Source of the DNA: DASXQK01 sp963724385
GTDB taxonomy: Bacteria; Pseudomonadota; Alphaproteobacteria; Dongiales; Dongiaceae
DNA: 64,000 nt
Assembly: GCA_963724385.1 (NCBI GenBank)
Contig: CAVRUJ010000001.1
Span: 248,001-312,000, forward strand
Reading direction: 5' to 3'
The notes below the pieces were generated by a model. It did not search any database and was not told the DNA's origin. It saw only the letters and a list, made by a program, of their open reading frames with translations. This document shows, one piece after another, positions 34,113 to 42,840 of the stretch. Numbering within the stretch: the first letter of the stretch is position 1; every line of letters begins with the position of its first letter. The position numbers and the translations under genes are program-made.

Positions 34113-35018
34113 ATGACAACCGCCGCCTGGTCCGCCGGAGCCGCCTATGTCGACGGCCGCTACATGCCCATCGCCGAGGCGACCATCCCCATCACCGAAT
34201 GGGGATACCGGCGCTCCGACGTGACCTATGACGTGGTCGGCGTCTGGGGAGGCGCCTTTTTCCGCCTCGACGACCATATCGCCCGGTTCCGCCGGTCGAT
34301 GACGGCGCTGCGCATGGCGCCGGCGGAATCCGACGAGGACATCCGGCGGGTGCTGGCCGAATGCGTCCGGCGATCGGGCCTGAGAGAAGCCTATGTCTCC
34401 ATGGAATGCCTGCGCGGCGTCCCGAAGCCCGGCCTGCCGCGCCATCCCGTCAACTGCCGCAATTACCTCATCGCCTTCGCCATTCCGTGGATCTGGGTCT
34501 TCTCGCCCGAGGTCCAGGCCCGCGGCGCCCATCTCATCGTCGCCAAGACGCCGCGCATCGCCGAGGACTCGGTCGACCCCAAGGTCAAGAACTTCCATTG
34601 GGGGGATCTCACCCGCGGCTTGTTCGAGGCCTATGACCAGGGCGCCGACAATTGCGTGTTGCTGGACCGGGAAGGCAACGTGACCGAGGGGCCGGGATTC
34701 AACGTCTTCAGCGTCACCGGCGGCGCCGTCGCCACCTCCGACCGCGGAGCGCTGGAAGGGATCACCCGGCTCTCGGTCAAGGAGCTTTGCCAGGAGCTGG
34801 GCATACCCTTCGCCCTGCGCAAGCTGCCGGCCGCCGAACTGCGAGAGGCCGACGAGGTTTTCACCGCGACGACGGCGGGCGGCATCATGCCGGTATCTCG
34901 CATCGACAAGCGGGTCCTGGGCAACGACAGGCCGGGGCCGATCTCGGCGAAATTGCGCGAGACGTTTTGGGCCAAGCGCGCCCAGGGCTGGCACGCGACC
35001 CCCATCGCCTACGATTAA
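34113..35018 (+). CDS. Class IV PLP aminotransferase (BCAT / D-amino acid or R-amine transaminase-like)
   Basis: The 301-residue enzyme has the fold-type IV pattern: 'GYRRSDVTYDVVGVWGGAFFRLDDHIARF', the PLP lysine in 'VDPKVKNFHWGDLTRG', the glutamate in 'GNVTEGPGFNVF' and 'FTATTAGGIMPVSRID'. Class IV enzymes include branched-chain, D-amino-acid and (R)-amine transaminases. The 'Y..SDVTYDV' segment looks like the (R)-amine or D-amino-acid side, but the substrate cannot be fixed from sequence alone. It follows the GFA gene. Confidence 0.88.
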   Translation: MTTAAWSAGAAYVDGRYMPIAEATIPITEWGYRRSDVTYDVVGVWGGAFFRLDDHIARFRRSMTALRMAPAESDEDIRRVLAECVRRSGLREAYVSMECLRGVPKPGLPRHPVNCRNYLIAFAIPWIWVFSPEVQARGAHLIVAKTPRIAEDSVDPKVKNFHWGDLTRGLFEAYDQGADNCVLLDREGNVTEGPGFNVFSVTGGAVATSDRGALEGITRLSVKELCQELGIPFALRKLPAAELREADEVFTATTAGGIMPVSRIDKRVLGNDRPGPISAKLRETFWAKRAQGWHATPIAYD

Positions 35019-35075
35019 ATCCTGGGCTCCCTCGGGTTCTTTGCGCGTCCTGGTCCCCTTGCTATCCTCGCCCTC

Positions 35076-36314
35076 ATGAATGACCCCTATGAGCTCCTGG
35101 GCGTGGCGCGCACCGCGACGGACGCGGAGATTCGGGCAAGCTACCGCAAGCTCGCGAAGCTGCATCACCCGGACCTCAATCCCGGCAAGAAGGACGCCGA
35201 GGAGCGCTTCAAGGCAATCTCCGCCGCCTATGCCCTGTTGTCCGACCCTGAGAAGCGCGCCCGCTTCGACCGCGGCGAGATCGATGCCACGGGGGCGGAA
35301 AAGCCGACGGCGCGCCAGTTCTACCGGGACTTCGGCGACGACACGGGGCGCGCCAAGTACCGCCCGGAGCAGCCTTTCGATGCCGAGGATCTGGACCGGA
35401 TCTTCGCCGAGGCCTTCGGACGGCGCGCCGGCGGCCAATTCAACGCGCCGGGGCCGGACGCGCATTATGCCTTGAGCGTCGATTTCCTGGCCGCGGCGCT
35501 GGGCGCCGTGCGGCGCCTTACCCTGCCGGACGGGCGCAGCCTCGACGTGACCATTCCGGCCGGGCTCGAGAACGGCCAGATCCTGCGCCTAGCCGGGCAG
35601 GGCATGCCGGGATTTGGCGACGGCCCGCCCGGCGACGCCTTGATCGAAGTCAGCGTGCTGCCGCATCCCCTGTTCCGCCGGCAGGGCAATGACGTGTTGG
35701 TAGACCTGCCGGTCAGCCTCCAGGAGGCGGTACTGGGGGCGAAGATCGAAGTGCCGACGATCCGAGGGCCCGTCAGCCTGACGATCCCGCCGCATTCGAC
35801 CAGCGGGACACGGCTGCGCCTCAAGGGCCGCGGCATCGCCGGCGGGAACCAATATGTCGAGATCACGGTGATGCTGCCGACGGATCCGGAGCCGGAACTC
35901 ACCAGCTTTCTCGAGTTCCTGGAAGCCGCGCCATCCCTTCGACCCGCGCAAGCTCACGGTGCGGACATGATGCGATTCGACACTGTCCTCGCCCTGTTCC
36001 CCGACCTCAGGCCGGCCGAGCTGACGCTCTGGATAGAGCAGCGCTGGGTCCAGCCGGAGCAGGCGGCGGGCGAAGGCTGGGCGTTCCATGACATCGATGT
36101 GGCCCGGGTCCGCCTGATCTATGACCTGCGCCGCGATCTGGACACGCCCGAGGAAACTCTGCCAATGCTGCTTGCCCTGCTCGACCAGGTCTATGAGCTC
36201 CGATGCAGCTTGAAGGCGATGACGCGGGCGATCGAGAGCCAGCCGGAAGAGGTCAAGGCGGCGGTGCTCGGCGCCCTTCGGGCGGGCGGCGGGTCTGAGG
36301 TCGGAGGCCGTTAG
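35076..36314 (+). CDS. cbpA-cbpM: CbpA-type DnaJ co-chaperone joined in frame to its modulator CbpM by a frameshift
   Basis: The open frame (412 residues) has a J domain ('KLAKLHHPDLNPGKKDAEERFKAI', HPD at about residues 32-34), DnaJ C-terminal substrate domains to about residue 280, then a CbpM domain from 'MMRFDTVLALFPDLRPAELTLWIEQRWVQP'. CbpA and CbpM are normally separate adjacent genes, where CbpM inhibits CbpA. In the next frame, 35929-35970 reads RHPFDPRKLTVRT-stop, the natural end of CbpA, and its TGA overlaps the ATG at 35967 that starts CbpM (ATGA). A single extra base near 35928 would therefore convert two coupled genes into this fusion. CbpM's own start would be 35967. Confidence 0.88.
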   Translation: MNDPYELLGVARTATDAEIRASYRKLAKLHHPDLNPGKKDAEERFKAISAAYALLSDPEKRARFDRGEIDATGAEKPTARQFYRDFGDDTGRAKYRPEQPFDAEDLDRIFAEAFGRRAGGQFNAPGPDAHYALSVDFLAAALGAVRRLTLPDGRSLDVTIPAGLENGQILRLAGQGMPGFGDGPPGDALIEVSVLPHPLFRRQGNDVLVDLPVSLQEAVLGAKIEVPTIRGPVSLTIPPHSTSGTRLRLKGRGIAGGNQYVEITVMLPTDPEPELTSFLEFLEAAPSLRPAQAHGADMMRFDTVLALFPDLRPAELTLWIEQRWVQPEQAAGEGWAFHDIDVARVRLIYDLRRDLDTPEETLPMLLALLDQVYELRCSLKAMTRAIESQPEEVKAAVLGALRAGGGSEVGGR

Positions 36315-36511
36315 CCCGGCGGATCGTCCGAGATCAGGCGCGACACGAACTTCGTGCTCCCGCTGAGCTTGTCCCTGAAGAATACATAGTTTTGCCAAAG
36401 CTCCGCCTTGACATCCTTGGGTCGGACGGCCGCGCCGCCCTGGGATTCATGCTCCTGACGGCATGCTTCGACAGCCAGGATGGCCGCCGCGACATTTCCT
36501 TCTTCCGACAT
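36311..36511 (-). CDS. Small hypothetical protein
   Basis: From ATG 36511, with GGGAGA six bases upstream, the 66-residue product reads 'SEEGNVAAAILAVEACRQEHESQGGAAVRPKDVKAELWQNYVFFRDKL'. The open frame extends to 36589 without support. It is convergent with the chaperone gene, overlapping by 4 bp. No family is recognised; composition is that of a real small cytoplasmic protein. Confidence 0.55.
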   Translation of the reverse strand: MSEEGNVAAAILAVEACRQEHESQGGAAVRPKDVKAELWQNYVFFRDKLSGSTKFVSRLISDDPPG

Positions 36512-36573
36512 GCTGGCTCTCCCGGGGTTGAACCGACACTCTAGCACCGCTTTACTGCCGCTGACGGGCCTAG

Positions 36574-36614
36574 CGCCTGATCGTCTCAAGCCAAATCGGC
36601 TTGAGACGTGAATC
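36574..36614. repeat. Dispersed palindromic repeat, copy 2
   Basis: CGTCTCAAGCC (36582-36592) pairs with GGCTTGAGACG (36598-36608) around AAATC; the flanks CCTGAT and TGAATCA also match copy 1 at 15042-15081 in reverse complement. It is non-coding. Confidence 0.75.
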
Positions 36615-36634
36615 AGTCGCTACATCTATGAATT

Positions 36635-36684
36635 AGAGCAAGATTCACCGATTAGATTGGTTCAACCTAATCGGATCTTGCTCT
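36635..36684. repeat. Second palindrome, AGAGCAAGAT arms
   Basis: AGAGCAAGAT (36635-36644) pairs with ATCTTGCTCT (36675-36684), and inside CCGATTAG (36648-36655) pairs with CTAATCGG (36667-36674), leaving an 11-base loop. Such long palindromes are common dispersed elements in alphaproteobacteria; this one ends about 60 bp before yajQ and could also affect its transcript. Confidence 0.65.
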
Positions 36685-36745
36685 ATGCGCCTAATGGGCG
36701 ATTTGCGGGTAATCTCGGACCCTAACCCGGGACCGGAGGCCAGAA

Positions 36746-37231
36746 ATGCCAAGTTTCGACATCGTCTCCAAGACCGACCTCAGTGAAGTGGACAATGCGC
36801 TAAGGAACATCGAGCGCGAGATCGCCACGCGATTCGATTTCAAGGGCTCCCAATGCAAGATCGGGCGGCTGGAAGGGACGCTGACGATCCTCGCCGACGA
36901 CCCGCCGAAGATGAAGCAGATGCATGAGCTGTTGAAGGCGCATTTGACGCGCCGCAAGGTCGATCCCGCGGTCCTGGAATTCAAGGATCCCGAGCGGGCC
37001 GCCGGGGACAAGCTGCGCCAGCTGGTGCTGGTGAAGCAAGGCATCGACAAGGATCTCGCCCGGCGCCTGGTCAAGGAAATCAAGGACAGCAAGCTCAAGG
37101 TCCAGGTCGCGATCCAGGGCGATGAACTGCGCGTCAGCGGCAAGAAGCGCGACGATCTCCAGGCCGCCATCGCGATGGTCCGTGCCATCAAGCTCGACCA
37201 GCCGGTCCAGTTCGTGAACTTCCGCGACTGA
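36746..37231 (+). CDS. yajQ: YajQ family nucleotide-binding protein
   Basis: The 161-residue protein starts MPSFDIVSKTDLSEVDNALR and has 'IATRFDFKGSQCKI' and 'VLVKQGIDKDLARRLVKEIKDSKLKVQVAIQGDELRVSGKKRDDLQAAIAMV', the two ferredoxin-like repeats of YajQ/DUF520. Some homologues bind cyclic di-GMP and act as transcription co-factors. Full length and no odd features. Confidence 0.95.
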   Translation: MPSFDIVSKTDLSEVDNALRNIEREIATRFDFKGSQCKIGRLEGTLTILADDPPKMKQMHELLKAHLTRRKVDPAVLEFKDPERAAGDKLRQLVLVKQGIDKDLARRLVKEIKDSKLKVQVAIQGDELRVSGKKRDDLQAAIAMVRAIKLDQPVQFVNFRD

Positions 37232-37392
37232 GGCGACCGGGCCAACGGGGTCCTTCGGCTCCGGCGCCGGCAAGGAGGCGTTTACGATAAATCACAGAAT
37301 GGCCCCAATTGCGTCGCAGGGTTGCAGCCGTGCCGGGTGTATTTGCGCCTCACGACCCCGTCTGCGGCAGCTCGATGGAAGGCAGTTTCGCC

Positions 37393-37611
37393 ATGATGAA
37401 GAAGCCCTGGAAGGAACCAACTCTTGACGACCTGCTCGCCGATCCGATCCTCGACCTGCTGCTGGCCCGTGACCGGGTGAGCCGGGAGGAGCTGCTGGCG
37501 GTGATCGAGCGTGCCCGTCGGGCCTTGGCCGGCGCGGCCCTGGGCCAACTCTCCCAGATACCGGGGCCGGTCGCGGCCGTTATCCAGTGGCCGCTGCTGG
37601 TGGCCGAATAG
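37393..37611 (+). CDS. Small helical hypothetical protein
   Basis: ATG 37393 (GGAAGG about 12 bases upstream; an in-frame ATG also at 37375) gives 72 residues: 'KKPWKEPTLDDLLADPILDLLLARDRVSREELLAVIERARRAL', then a short hydrophobic tail. The first helix pair resembles small alphaproteobacterial proteins of unknown role. Gene status is likely but unproven. Confidence 0.55.
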   Translation: MMKKPWKEPTLDDLLADPILDLLLARDRVSREELLAVIERARRALAGAALGQLSQIPGPVAAVIQWPLLVAE

Positions 37612-37696
37612 ACCGCCTGCCGCTCGACCCGCTGATCCCGCGCCCTTTCTGTGCCAGCCCCGATGCCCCAGCCCCGGTGCCTATGAGCGACGCCCG

Positions 37697-38512
37697 CTAA
37701 AGCACCGCGCCGGGCTTGCCGAGCGCGTTCTCGGTCAGGCCGCGGGTGATCAGGTCATAGGCTTCGTCGACCGAATCCGTCCTGTGGAACAACCCGAGAT
37801 CCGCGGCGCTGATCGTGCCGTATCTCACCAAGGCGTCGAAATCGACCACTTCGTCCCAGAACTTGCCGCCGAACAGCACGATGGGCATGCGCTTTTTCAT
37901 CTTGTTGGTCTGGACCAGGGTCAGGATCTCGAACAGCTCGTCGAGCGTGCCGAAGCCGCCCGGGAACAGCACCACGGCCTTGGCCAGATAGACGAACCAG
38001 AACTTGCGCATGAAGAAGTAGTGGAAATGGAAGTGAAGCTCGCGGGTGACATAGGGGTTGTCGAATTCCTCGTTCGGGATCGAGATCGTCAGGCCGACGT
38101 TGAGACCTTTGGCCTCGGCGGCACCCCGGGCCGCGGCCTCCATGATGCCGGGGCCACCGCCGGCCGAGACGACGAACCGGCGATCCGCGTCGCCCAGGTT
38201 CTTCGACCATTCGGTCAGGCGCCGGGAGAGCTCGCGCGCGGCCTCGTAGTAAGTCGACATCTCCAAGAGCCGGCGGGCGTCGGCGGTCGAAGCACCTTTG
38301 CTCTCGGCTTCCAGCAGGGCGGCCTCGGCCGTCTCCTTCGACATGAGCCGGGCCGAACCCATGAACACGACGGTGTCCTGGACCTTGTGGTGCTGGAATC
38401 GCGACAAGGGTTCCAGGTATTCGGCCAGGATGCGAAGCGCGCGGCCGTCGCGGCTCTCGAGAAACCCGTGGTTCTGATAGGCCTTGGGCTGACGATGGGG
38501 GCGGTGGGTCAT
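37697..38512 (-). CDS. LOG family protein (TIGR00730, lysine-decarboxylase-like fold)
   Basis: The 271-residue product carries both LOG motifs: 'GGGPGIMEAAARGA' and 'PGGFGTLDELFEILTLVQ', with catalytic-site arginine context 'FHYFFMRKFWFVYLAKA'. LOG enzymes cleave riboside 5'-monophosphates from purines (cytokinin-type nucleotides or AMP). This longer form, with an N-terminal extension, belongs to the type II-like bacterial group. It is alone in its orientation apart from the downstream gap. Confidence 0.9.
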   Translation of the reverse strand: MTHRPHRQPKAYQNHGFLESRDGRALRILAEYLEPLSRFQHHKVQDTVVFMGSARLMSKETAEAALLEAESKGASTADARRLLEMSTYYEAARELSRRLTEWSKNLGDADRRFVVSAGGGPGIMEAAARGAAEAKGLNVGLTISIPNEEFDNPYVTRELHFHFHYFFMRKFWFVYLAKAVVLFPGGFGTLDELFEILTLVQTNKMKKRMPIVLFGGKFWDEVVDFDALVRYGTISAADLGLFHRTDSVDEAYDLITRGLTENALGKPGAVL

Positions 38513-38624
38513 GATGGGCCTCCCGCGGTCGATGAAGGGGCGCTCCTATCCTGTCCACGGTTCAGGGCGGCGAGCCAAACCTGGCCCAAGTCGACCGGCC
38601 GGCAACCGCACAAGGATGGGCGGC

Positions 38625-38840
38625 CTAGTCCCTGATCACGCGGATGGTGGGGATGATCTCGGAATCCTTGCTCCAGGCCGGAGGCTGAATGCTTCCGACC
38701 TGGCCTGCGAGCGTGCGGCCTTCGTGCACGAAGGCCACCCGGCTGCCCAGGGTCGGCGTGGGATCGATCATCTTAGGCCCAAGGTAGCTTTCACCCTCGG
38801 TGCCGCGCTTCTGCAAAAATACCAAGGCTTTTCGAGCCAT
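38625..38840 (-). CDS. Small hypothetical protein
   Basis: ATG 38840 with an AAGG-containing leader gives 71 residues: 'ARKALVFLQKRGTEGESYLGPKMIDPTPTLGSRVAFVHEGRTLAGQVGSIQPPAW'. It may form a small beta fold (SH3-like). No family recognised. It is divergent from the CFA synthase across a 250-bp gap, in which I see no clear signal. Confidence 0.55.
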   Translation of the reverse strand: MARKALVFLQKRGTEGESYLGPKMIDPTPTLGSRVAFVHEGRTLAGQVGSIQPPAWSKDSEIIPTIRVIRD

Positions 38841-39091
38841 GTCCTTGCCCTTTGTCCAGTGGCGATATCGCCGCGACGCCGCCGCAGCATGAGATTTCGT
38901 CCAACATACACAAACCTGCGCGCCAAAGCGCTGTTTTGTTGACCCTGCGGCCATGACATCGGGTGCAGGAAACTCAACCTCCTCGGGCCCGAACAGGCTG
39001 TCGGGCAGCCAAGGCCCATGATAAAGTTACAAAATCGAGGCGCCCGACGGCATCATACCGGCGGGCGGGATTCATGGGGGCTGGCGGACCG

Positions 39092-40300
39092 ATGGCTTCA
39101 CAAGACACAGCGACCGACGATCCGAAGCGGAACACCGGTGCCGCGCCCGTTGCGGCCTCGCCGAAATCCCTGTTGGGCCGGTTCGCGGCGCAGTTTTCAG
39201 ATTCGCCCGTTTCCTTCGACGTGACCCTTCCTTCGGGCGCGGTGCAGCGCTTCGGATCGGGCAACCCCGGCTTCCATGTCACCCTGAAGAACGCCCAGGC
39301 GATGCGGGCGGTGACCAGCGTGGACGAGGGACGGATCGGCGATGCCTATCTCGCCGGCGATCTCGACATCGAAGGTGACATGCTGAGCCCCTTCGTGCTG
39401 CGGAAATCGATGAAGGATTTCCATCTTGTCACCGCCGCCTGGCGCTTCATCCAGCCCTTCCTGTTCGGCCAGGTCCACACCAACCGTCAGGCGATCACGG
39501 CCCATTACGACATCGACCCGGCCTTTTTCCTCGCCTTCCTCGATCCCAAGACTCCCTGCTACACCCAGGGGGTCTACGAGAGCCCCGACGAGACGCTGGA
39601 CGCCGCGACCTCGCGCAAGTTCGACTATTGCTTCCAGCGCTGCCAGCTGAAACCGGGCGACCATATCCTGGAGATCGGGCCCGGCTGGGGCGCTTGGTTC
39701 GAATACGCCTCGCGCCGGGGCGTCAAATGCACCGGCATCAGCATCTCCCAGACCTCCATCGACTACCTGAACGGCAGGGCCAAGGAGCTGGGCTTCGATT
39801 GGGAGCTGATCTTCTCCGATCTCCTGCAATACAAGACGGATCGCAAATACGACGCCATCGTCATCATGGGCGTGATCGAGCACCTGCCCCAATACCAGCT
39901 CGTGCTGGAAAAATTCATGACCCTGCTGAAGCCGGGGAAGTTCATCTTTTTGGATGGTAGCGCTACGATCAAGAAGTACGAGCTCTCTTCCTACATGGTG
40001 AAATACATCTACGGCGGTAACCACTCCTTCCTGGTCCTGCACGACTTCCTCGACAAGCTGGCCAAGACGCCGCTCCAGGTGATCGAGATCTTCAACGACC
40101 GTTACAGCTATTTCCTCACCTTCCAGCAATGGGCGCGCAATTTCGACGCCAACCGGGCCGACGTGGTCCAACGCTTTGGCGAGTTCAACTACCGGCGCTT
40201 CCGGCTCTATCTGTGGGGGGCGGCCTACGAGTTCCTGAGCCGGAGCCTCGACTGCTATCGCATGATCATCCAGCTGCCGGAGGACGCAGTCGTCCGCTGA
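39092..40300 (+). CDS. cfa: Cyclopropane-fatty-acyl-phospholipid synthase-like methyltransferase
   Basis: The 402-residue enzyme has an N-terminal lipid-binding region ('GDAYLAGDLDIEGDMLSPFVL') and a SAM methyltransferase domain: 'HYDIDPAFFLAFLDPKTPCYTQGVY', SAM motif I 'ILEIGPGWGAW', 'ISISQTSIDYLNGRAKELG' and 'VIMGVIEHLPQYQLVLEKF'. It adds a methylene group (or methyl) across double bonds of membrane phospholipids, typically in stationary phase. Usual E-H-C active-site features are partly visible. The start could also be ATG 39074. Confidence 0.88.
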   Translation: MASQDTATDDPKRNTGAAPVAASPKSLLGRFAAQFSDSPVSFDVTLPSGAVQRFGSGNPGFHVTLKNAQAMRAVTSVDEGRIGDAYLAGDLDIEGDMLSPFVLRKSMKDFHLVTAAWRFIQPFLFGQVHTNRQAITAHYDIDPAFFLAFLDPKTPCYTQGVYESPDETLDAATSRKFDYCFQRCQLKPGDHILEIGPGWGAWFEYASRRGVKCTGISISQTSIDYLNGRAKELGFDWELIFSDLLQYKTDRKYDAIVIMGVIEHLPQYQLVLEKFMTLLKPGKFIFLDGSATIKKYELSSYMVKYIYGGNHSFLVLHDFLDKLAKTPLQVIEIFNDRYSYFLTFQQWARNFDANRADVVQRFGEFNYRRFRLYLWGAAYEFLSRSLDCYRMIIQLPEDAVVR

Positions 40301-40339
40301 GACTTTCGGCGCCTGCGGACCCGATCGGCCGGCGGAAGC

Positions 40340-41065
40340 CTAAGCCGCCGGCGCGGGCCGCGCGCGCTGGTTATAGAGCAGCTTTCGGATGCGCTCCTGC
40401 TCTTCGGCCGGCAGCTTCGAGCTGTCGCTGGAGAGGTCGTTGCCCACGGCCATCCCGCGCTTCACCGCCGGGCGGGCGCCCAGCTCCTGGAACCAGCGCT
40501 TGAAGTACTTGAACTCGTCGATGTTCTGGCCTTGGGCTTCCCAGCCGACGGTCCAGGGATAGGCGATCATGTCGGCGATGGTGTACTCGTCGCCGGCGAG
40601 ATAAGGCCGGTCGTAGAGCCGATTGTTCAGCACGCCGTAGAGGCGGTTGGCCTCGTCGGTGAAGCGGCGCACGGCATAGGACTGGTCGCCCTCCCGGTCG
40701 CCCAGCCGGCGGAAATGCCCGCATTCGCCGAGCTTGGGTCCCTGATTCGCCATCTGCCACATCACCCACTGCACGACCTCGTATTTCTGCCGCAAATCCT
40801 GCGGCCAGAATTTGCCGGCTTTCTCGGCGATGTACATCATAATCGCGCCCAACTCGAAGATGGAGACAGGCGCGCCGCCGCCGGCGGGATCACGGTCAAT
40901 GATCGCCGGCATCCGGTTGTTGGGGCTGATGCGCAGGAACTGGTCGGCGAACTGGTCGCCGCGCCCGATGTTGACGGGCACCACCTTGTAGGGGAGGCCG
41001 CATTCCTCGAGCAGGATGGTCACTTTCTTGCCGTTCGGCGTCGGCCAGTAGTAGAGGTCGATCAT
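40340..41065 (-). CDS. Glutathione S-transferase (YfcG/Nu-like)
   Basis: The 241 residues start MIDLYYWPTPNGKKVTILLEE, the thioredoxin-fold N-domain with the TPNGxK motif of disulfide-bond oxidoreductase GSTs, then 'ISPNNRMPAI', 'IFELGAIMMYIAEKAG' and an all-helical C-domain ('RPYLAGDEYTIADMIAYPW'). AGGG precedes the ATG. It is the last gene of the ADH-MaoC string, 20 bp after MaoC. Confidence 0.92.
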   Translation of the reverse strand: MIDLYYWPTPNGKKVTILLEECGLPYKVVPVNIGRGDQFADQFLRISPNNRMPAIIDRDPAGGGAPVSIFELGAIMMYIAEKAGKFWPQDLRQKYEVVQWVMWQMANQGPKLGECGHFRRLGDREGDQSYAVRRFTDEANRLYGVLNNRLYDRPYLAGDEYTIADMIAYPWTVGWEAQGQNIDEFKYFKRWFQELGARPAVKRGMAVGNDLSSDSSKLPAEEQERIRKLLYNQRARPAPAA

Positions 41066-41085
41066 GACGATGCCCTTTCAATTGA

Positions 41086-41568
41086 TTAGTTCGCGGCCGC
41101 CGCTCGACGCGGCACCACCACCTTCGCCAGCAGGGTCTGCAAGATATCTTCCCTGTGATTGCGTGTCTCGCAGCGGATGGTGACGATGCCCCGGTCGGGG
41201 CGCGTGCGGGAAGGGGCGATCTCCATGATTTCGGTCTCGACCCGAAGCACGTCGCCCGGCCGCGTCGGCCTTGGCCATGCGATCTCCCCGCCGACGCCGA
41301 TGAGGCCGTCGGCGATCGGCAGGCCGCCATCCACCAGCAGGCGCATGGTGACCGCCGCCGTATGCCAGCCGCTGGCGGCGAGGCCCTTGAATACGGTCTG
41401 GCTCGCCTCAGCCTCGTCCAGATGGAAGGGCTGGGGGTCGAAGTCGGCGGCAAAGGCCTTGATCTGATCCGCGTCCAACGCATGCCTGCCGCTCATGAAG
41501 CGCTGCCCGACCCGCAGGTCATCGAGAAAGAATTTGCGGTGCTTGTCGGTCTCGACAGCCTCGTCCAT
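41086..41568 (-). CDS. MaoC-like (R)-enoyl-CoA hydratase family protein
   Basis: ATG 41568 (after AGAGGGAA) gives 160 residues with the hot-dog fold hydratase motif 'FAADFDPQPFHLDEAEASQTVFKGLAASGWHTAAVTMRLL'. The Asp and His of the hydratase dyad are present (D44, H49). The C-terminal half reads 'RPGDVLRVETEIMEI' and 'RPDRGIVTI'. It probably hydrates an enoyl-CoA or acts as a dehydratase; substrate unknown. Confidence 0.9.
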   Translation of the reverse strand: MDEAVETDKHRKFFLDDLRVGQRFMSGRHALDADQIKAFAADFDPQPFHLDEAEASQTVFKGLAASGWHTAAVTMRLLVDGGLPIADGLIGVGGEIAWPRPTRPGDVLRVETEIMEIAPSRTRPDRGIVTIRCETRNHREDILQTLLAKVVVPRRAAAAN

Positions 41569-41684
41569 CGCGCTGTTCCCTCTCGGTTCCGGCGGCAACA
41601 CCCATCGGTGTCCCGGGTCCGGCCGAGAATATAGGTCGCGGGCGCGAGATTGGAACCCGTGGACGCTTGAGACGCTTGCCGGTT

Positions 41685-42839
41685 TCAGCCGGCCGTGCCG
41701 TTCGGCGCGATCACGACCTTCATGGCGCGGTCGGTTTGCGCTAGCGCGAGGGCTTCCTCGGCGCGCTCGAGCGGCATGCGATGGCTGACGATGCGCTCGA
41801 AGGGCAGCCGCTCGAGGTTTGCAGCCATCAGCCGCATCGAGGGCAGGTAGGCCGTGGCGGTCTCGCCGCCGACGCCGATGATGCTGACGTTCTTGGTGCA
41901 GATGTCGGAGTTGGGATTGATCGCCACCGGTCCCATGTCGACGAAGGTTCCGGCCTCGACCACGACCCCACCGACCCTGACCATCCGGATCGCCTCGACG
42001 AAGGTCTCGGGAAAGCCGCTGCAATCCAGCACGATGTCCGGGCCGATGCCCTCGCTATGTTCGCGGGCGCGGGCGATCCGCTCCTTGGGCTCGGTGTCCT
42101 CGACTCGCATTGTCAGGCTGGCGCCGAAGGCCTCGGCCATGCCGAGGCGCGAGGCGAAGCGGTCGGTGGCGATCAGCCTGCCCGCGCCGAGCAGCTTTGC
42201 CTTGATCAGATGGCAGAGGCCGAGCGGGCCGACGCCCAGCACGGCGATCGTCTGGCCGAAGCGGCTGCCCCCGATCAGGCCGATCAGGCTCTGTGCCGTT
42301 TCCACGCCATGGGTCACCGACATGATCTCGGTCAGCACGGCCACATGGTCGGGCAGGTCGTCGGGGACGCGGAAGATCATCGAACCGGGCAGCAGATACA
42401 TGTACTCCGCCCAGCCGCCGAAGAGGTGGGGCGCCCGGCCGCAATGCAGGCTGTTGCCATAGTCCTGCAGGTTCTCGCACATGTAGTACGGGTAGTTGTT
42501 GCGGCAGAAGTGGCAGGCGCCGCAGGCGACATTGGCGCCGGGGACGACCCGGTCGCCGATCTTGAGCGGCTGGCCCTCGCTGTCCAGCACCTTGCCGCCG
42601 AGAGCCACGACCTCGCCGACGTTCTCATGGCCGCAGATGAGCGGGTATGTGAGGTCCCGCTCGTGGGGCGTGCCGGCATATTGCTTGCTCTCGCCCCGGA
42701 AGGTGTGCTTGTCGGTGCCGCAGATTCCAGAATAGCGGACCTTCATGACGACGGCGCCCGGCCCCGGCTCCGGCATGGCGAATTCGCGCAGCGCGATCCG
42801 GCCGGGCTTCTCGGTGACGGCGGCGCGGACCATGGTCAT
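41685..42839 (-). CDS. Zinc-dependent alcohol/sorbitol dehydrogenase-like (MDR)
   Basis: The 384-residue enzyme has the MDR zinc motif set: 'GICGTDKHTF' (first catalytic Cys), 'CGHENVGEVVALG' (His/Glu), and the structural zinc cluster 'CGACHFCRNNYPYYMC'. NAD-binding 'VLGVGPLGLCHLIKAK' follows. It oxidises or reduces a secondary alcohol, probably a polyol from the adjacent ABC importer. Its ATG overlaps closely with the preceding permease stop (1 bp gap), so it is the next gene of the same operon. Confidence 0.9.
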   Translation of the reverse strand: MTMVRAAVTEKPGRIALREFAMPEPGPGAVVMKVRYSGICGTDKHTFRGESKQYAGTPHERDLTYPLICGHENVGEVVALGGKVLDSEGQPLKIGDRVVPGANVACGACHFCRNNYPYYMCENLQDYGNSLHCGRAPHLFGGWAEYMYLLPGSMIFRVPDDLPDHVAVLTEIMSVTHGVETAQSLIGLIGGSRFGQTIAVLGVGPLGLCHLIKAKLLGAGRLIATDRFASRLGMAEAFGASLTMRVEDTEPKERIARAREHSEGIGPDIVLDCSGFPETFVEAIRMVRVGGVVVEAGTFVDMGPVAINPNSDICTKNVSIIGVGGETATAYLPSMRLMAANLERLPFERIVSHRMPLERAEEALALAQTDRAMKVVIAPNGTAG

Positions 42840-42840
42840 G

